Shown here one piece after another: positions 62,942-64,000 of a stretch of 64,000 nt of DNA (position 1 is the stretch's first letter; each line of letters begins with the position of its first letter). The stretch comes from Bacillota bacterium (GTDB lineage Bacteria > Bacillota > Clostridia > Peptostreptococcales > Acidaminobacteraceae). Below the pieces are notes generated by a model. The model made no database searches and had not been told where the DNA came from. It saw only the letters and a program-made list of their open reading frames with translations. Where the stretch lies: positions 1 to 64,000 of the forward strand of contig JAOARG010000040.1 of the NCBI GenBank assembly GCA_025210655.1, read 5' to 3'. A program made the translations under genes and the position numbers.

Positions 62942-64000
62942 TTGTCAGTACTAGGAATAAAGAACATTGGAACTATAGTATCAGGTGATATAGAAAAACC
63001 GGTAATTGAAGGATCAGCAATACTTGTTGTCGACGGAAAAATTCAGAAAATTGGATCAGAAGATATCCTTGAAAGTGTAAAATGTGACAAAATTATAGAC
63101 GCAAATGGAACTACTGTTATGCCAGGACTTATTGATTCCCATGTACATCCTGTTTTAGGTGATTTTACACCAAGACAAAATACTGTGGGTTTCATTAACA
63201 GTTCTATGCATGGTGGGGTTACAACAATGATTTCAGCTGGTGAACCTCATACACCAGGTAGACCTAAGGATGCTTCTGGTACTAAAGCTCTTGCTCTTTT
63301 AGGTCATAAAAGTAGTAGAAATGCTAGACCGGGTGGAGTGAAGCTTCATGGTGGTGCGCTTATTCTTGAAAAAGGATTAGTTGAAAAAGATTTTGAAGAT
63401 TTAGCAGCTGAGGGATGTTGGTTAGTTGGTGAAGTTGGTCTTGGATCTGTTAAGGATCCTGCTGAAGCATCTGTAATGGTTCAGTGGGCAAAGAAGAATG
63501 GTTTTAAAGTAATGATGCATACTGGTGGAACATCTATACCAGGATCTTCTACAATAACAGCTGAAGACGTAATGAAAACAAATCCAGATGTAGTTTCTCA
63601 CATAAACGGTGGACCAACTGCTATTCCTTTAGAAGAAGTTGATAAGTTAATAAATGATACAGATTTAGCGTTAGAACTTGTTCAGTGTGGTAACTACAAG
63701 GTTATGAAATATACTGTAAATCAAGCTAAGGAAAAAGGAAGTCTTCATAGAATAATCATGGGTAATGACTCACCTTCTGGATCAGGAATCATTCCATTAG
63801 GTATTCTTAGAACAATTTCTTATGTAGCTTCAGAGAGTGAAGTGAGTGGAGCTGAAGCAATTTGTTTTGCTACAGGAAACACTGCAAGAACATATGGACT
63901 TGATGTAGGAATAATTGCAGAAGGAAAAGAAGGAGATTTTGTAATTCTTGATGCTCCTATGGGTTCTGTAGGTGATGACTGTGTCAAAGCTCTTGAAGCA
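62942..64000 (+). CDS. ena: Enamidase, 3' end outside the window
   Basis: 353 codons are visible from TTG 62942 (seven bases after GGGGGAG) to the window end; the frame is open throughout. It is a cyclic amidohydrolase: PGLIDSHVHP gives the first two zinc-ligand histidines, then KVMMHTGG, VVSHINGGP and MGNDSPSGSG supply later ligands and the catalytic Asp. It hydrolyses the enamide of 1,4,5,6-tetrahydro-6-oxonicotinate to 2-formylglutarate. Only the last few dozen residues should be missing. 6-hydroxynicotinate reductase is expected nearby but not in the window. Confidence 0.9.
   Translation, partial: MSVLGIKNIGTIVSGDIEKPVIEGSAILVVDGKIQKIGSEDILESVKCDKIIDANGTTVMPGLIDSHVHPVLGDFTPRQNTVGFINSSMHGGVTTMISAGEPHTPGRPKDASGTKALALLGHKSSRNARPGGVKLHGGALILEKGLVEKDFEDLAAEGCWLVGEVGLGSVKDPAEASVMVQWAKKNGFKVMMHTGGTSIPGSSTITAEDVMKTNPDVVSHINGGPTAIPLEEVDKLINDTDLALELVQCGNYKVMKYTVNQAKEKGSLHRIIMGNDSPSGSGIIPLGILRTISYVASESEVSGAEAICFATGNTARTYGLDVGIIAEGKEGDFVILDAPMGSVGDDCVKALEA

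Overview
The window reads as a low-GC, Gram-positive anaerobe of the Clostridia. Codon use is AT-rich, ribosome binding sites are AGGAGG-like, TTG and GTG starts are common, and a T-box leader and rho-independent terminators are present. The right end carries the nicotinate-fermentation pathway best known from Eubacterium barkeri, so the organism probably ferments nicotinate to propionate and pyruvate-derived products. No tRNA or rRNA gene or CRISPR array was seen.

Layout. 1-270: the 3' end of a group II intron. 491-2960: a two-component system. 3490-9974: a molybdenum hydroxylase (large, 2Fe-2S and FAD subunits) with two multi-pass permeases. 10281: a GNAT acetyltransferase. 11056-20434: a six-gene, tightly coupled operon of DUF4132, MoxR AAA+ ATPase, DUF5682, vWA, SWIM zinc-finger and a small protein. 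20465-23007 (minus): a diguanylate cyclase with a PhnD-like sensor and a TIM-barrel protein. 23099-29609: a p-aminobenzoate/folate operon (pabA, pabB, pabC, an NTase-like gene, folE, folP, folB, folK) ending in DAHP synthase. 30026-32005 (minus): hflK-hflC. 32158: a secreted NlpC/P60 hydrolase. 33008-34532: a Trp T-box and a lone trpB. 34984 (minus): an alanyl-tRNA editing protein. 36386-41793: two unknown genes, an orphan-looking adenine DNA methyltransferase, a PIG-L deacetylase and an unknown lipoprotein-sized membrane-anchored protein. 41951: an ECF substrate-binding subunit. 42985-44663: a SatD-DUF3307 pair. 45096: glutamate dehydrogenase. 46531: a sigma-54 activator.

The nicotinate region (48345-64000) has two transcription units: ndhF-ndhS-ndhL-ndhM-permease, and hgd-hmd-dmdA-dmdB-mgm-mii-reactivase-dml-ena, the last cut by the window end. 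Each unit is preceded by a canonical sigma-54 promoter and by three TTTCA-N4-TGAAA palindromes in nearly the same arrangement (a pair 19 bp apart, then a single site 66-69 bp further on). This gives a concrete model: the activator at 46531 reads these sites and switches on both operons. All pathway steps are covered except 6-hydroxynicotinate reductase, which is probably beyond the right edge.

The most unusual non-coding signal is a set of intergenic arrays in which a short linker, constant within an array but different between arrays, alternates with small hairpins of different sequence (295-381, 2958-3076, 3173-3325, 10079-10232, 29740-29936, 34657-34988). Several run in inverted halves, and some touch or supply the stop codon of the adjacent gene. 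A related 28-bp tandem hairpin array (42839-42940) sits in front of the SatD-DUF3307 pair. SatD shows a motif layout resembling class III nucleotide cyclases and is coupled to a membrane protein; I flag this as a possible signalling or defence module.
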